In this document: piece by piece, positions 63,181 to 64,000 of the stretch
Position numbering within the stretch: position 1 is the first letter of the stretch
Layout: the number at the start of each line of letters is the position of its first letter
Position numbers and translations under genes: made by a program
Origin: Pontederia crassipes
Lineage: Eukaryota; Streptophyta; Magnoliopsida; Commelinales; Pontederiaceae
Length of the DNA: 64,000 bases
Direction: 5' to 3'
Assembly (NCBI GenBank): GCA_030549335.1
Contig: CM060195.1
Coordinates: 26,354,874 to 26,418,873 of the forward strand
The notes under the pieces: model-generated
Database searches by the model: none
What the model was told of the DNA's origin: nothing
What the model saw: the letters and a program-made list of their open reading frames with translations, nothing else

Positions 63181-63560
63181 TTGGACTCAACCCATAAACA
63201 AAGTTGGATCAGGTTGAAGCCACTCGGAGGAGCAAATCCAACCCACTTGACCTAGGTCAGGTCGGATTGGGATAGGTCACTTGACCACTATTTTATATTA
63301 TTTAATACAAATAACATTTACTTTTAAAACATTAAAAGTTTTCAAATATTTAATTTTTTCCATACTTAAAATATTTTATTTTAATAAAATTTTAAATAGA
63401 ATATAGGCTTAGAATTAAATAAGAAAGTAATAACAAAAAAAATGAGTTATAGAGTCATCCCAATCCGACCCACCATCGGGTTGTGATTGGCCGATTGGAC
63501 CACAAGCCCAACTCGACCGGAAGTAAGTTAGGTCATGGGTTCATATCCCTAAGTGTTACT
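63181..63560. other. GGTC/GACC-rich unrecognised repeat-like sequence
   Basis: Words such as 'ggtcaggtcggattggg', 'aatccaaccca', 'caatccgaccca' and 'gcccaactcgacc' occur in both orientations at the two ends with an AT-rich middle (63290-63440). This resembles a degenerate transposon with GGGTTGG-type ends, but I cannot set boundaries. Confidence 0.35.
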
Positions 63561-64000
63561 AACTCCATCTATTCCGGTTTACATGAAGTAACTTGTTACA
63601 ATAAAATTTAGTAAATGACACCTTTCAAAATTTCTATATACTACAACTTTGAGTCCAACTAGAATTATCACTGCAGCAGTCTAAGAATCTTCATTTCACT
63701 CTTTTCTTGAGCTCAGATATAGAAATATATATATATATATATAAGTTGCAACATTCTTCATAAATTCCCAGTGCACTGCATGAATAAATTAAATTTAAGA
63801 GAGAAATAATAGGTGGATGATGACAAAACTCCCAAATGGAGGACTCACTGGCTTGGAAACTTATCACAGGATAAAAAGACCATTGAAAATTGATAAACTG
63901 AAATTAAAATCGTGCTTCAATAAATCGAACCATTGAAATACCTCTCATGCTTGCAGTTGCCTCATTATTAGATTCATGTGTTCAAAAACCTCTATATCTA
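63561..64000. other. intergenic, no feature recognised
   Basis: AT-rich sequence with a short (TA)n run at about 63725-63743. No gene was recognised to the window end. Confidence 0.55.

Noticed and set aside
1..64000. CRISPR arrays, rRNA/tRNA genes, bacterial-type operons, organelle DNA inserts
   Set aside because: None was recognised in the read; the tRNA-like A/B boxes found belong to SINEs.

Overview
The window is plant nuclear DNA. It has intron-containing genes with GT-AG introns, TIR and LTR transposons, tRNA-derived SINEs and long AT-rich intergenic stretches. The first exons of the two large genes and the SAUR genes are GC-rich while the 3' exons are AT-rich. That 5'-to-3' GC gradient is typical of monocots, so a monocot is my best inference; I cannot name the species.

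Layout. 1-8.5 kb: no gene. It holds a decayed 0.8-kb-period duplication, an AT-rich foldback element (2171-2873) and a CACTA-like element whose right end is at 7213. 8.56-8.92 kb: an intact SAUR gene (minus). 11.96-19.66 kb: a complete but inactivated Ty1/copia element (minus) with both LTRs, a 5-bp TSD, a PBS and degenerate gag-pol. 20.3-23.2 kb: a decayed CACTA-like end, a tRNA-derived SINE and a short non-autonomous CACTA element with a 3-bp TSD. 27.76-28.15 kb: a second intact SAUR (minus), of the SAUR61-68 type. 31.7-33.1 kb: a Ty3/gypsy remnant. 37.1-38.2 kb: a GC-rich island and a LINE fragment. Decayed relatives of the second SAUR lie at 40.3 and 53.2 kb, and a flank-only relative lies at 38.3 kb.

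46.10-52.06 kb (plus): a four-exon gene for the RNA polymerase I initiation factor TAF1B/Rrn7 (Arabidopsis MEE12 type). Its exon phases close only if intron 1 uses a GC-AG splice site. Intron 2 is swollen by LINE debris, and intron 3 is an open, multiple-of-three intron. 54.87-58.87 kb (minus): a five-exon MSL10-like mechanosensitive channel gene, tail-to-tail with the TAF1B gene. An Au-type SINE with a perfect 19-bp TSD sits 30 bp from the last splice acceptor. 59-64 kb: no convincing gene; a second copy of the 21.5-kb SINE family (22-bp TSD), a PBS-like site and AT-rich sequence.

The genes do not form one pathway. There are two auxin-response SAURs, one Pol I transcription factor and one membrane tension channel, separated by transposons. 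I found no rRNA, tRNA, CRISPR array or organelle insert, and nothing I would call a new biological system. The most informative features are transposon-gene interactions and unusual splice structures. All alignments and counts were made by eye.
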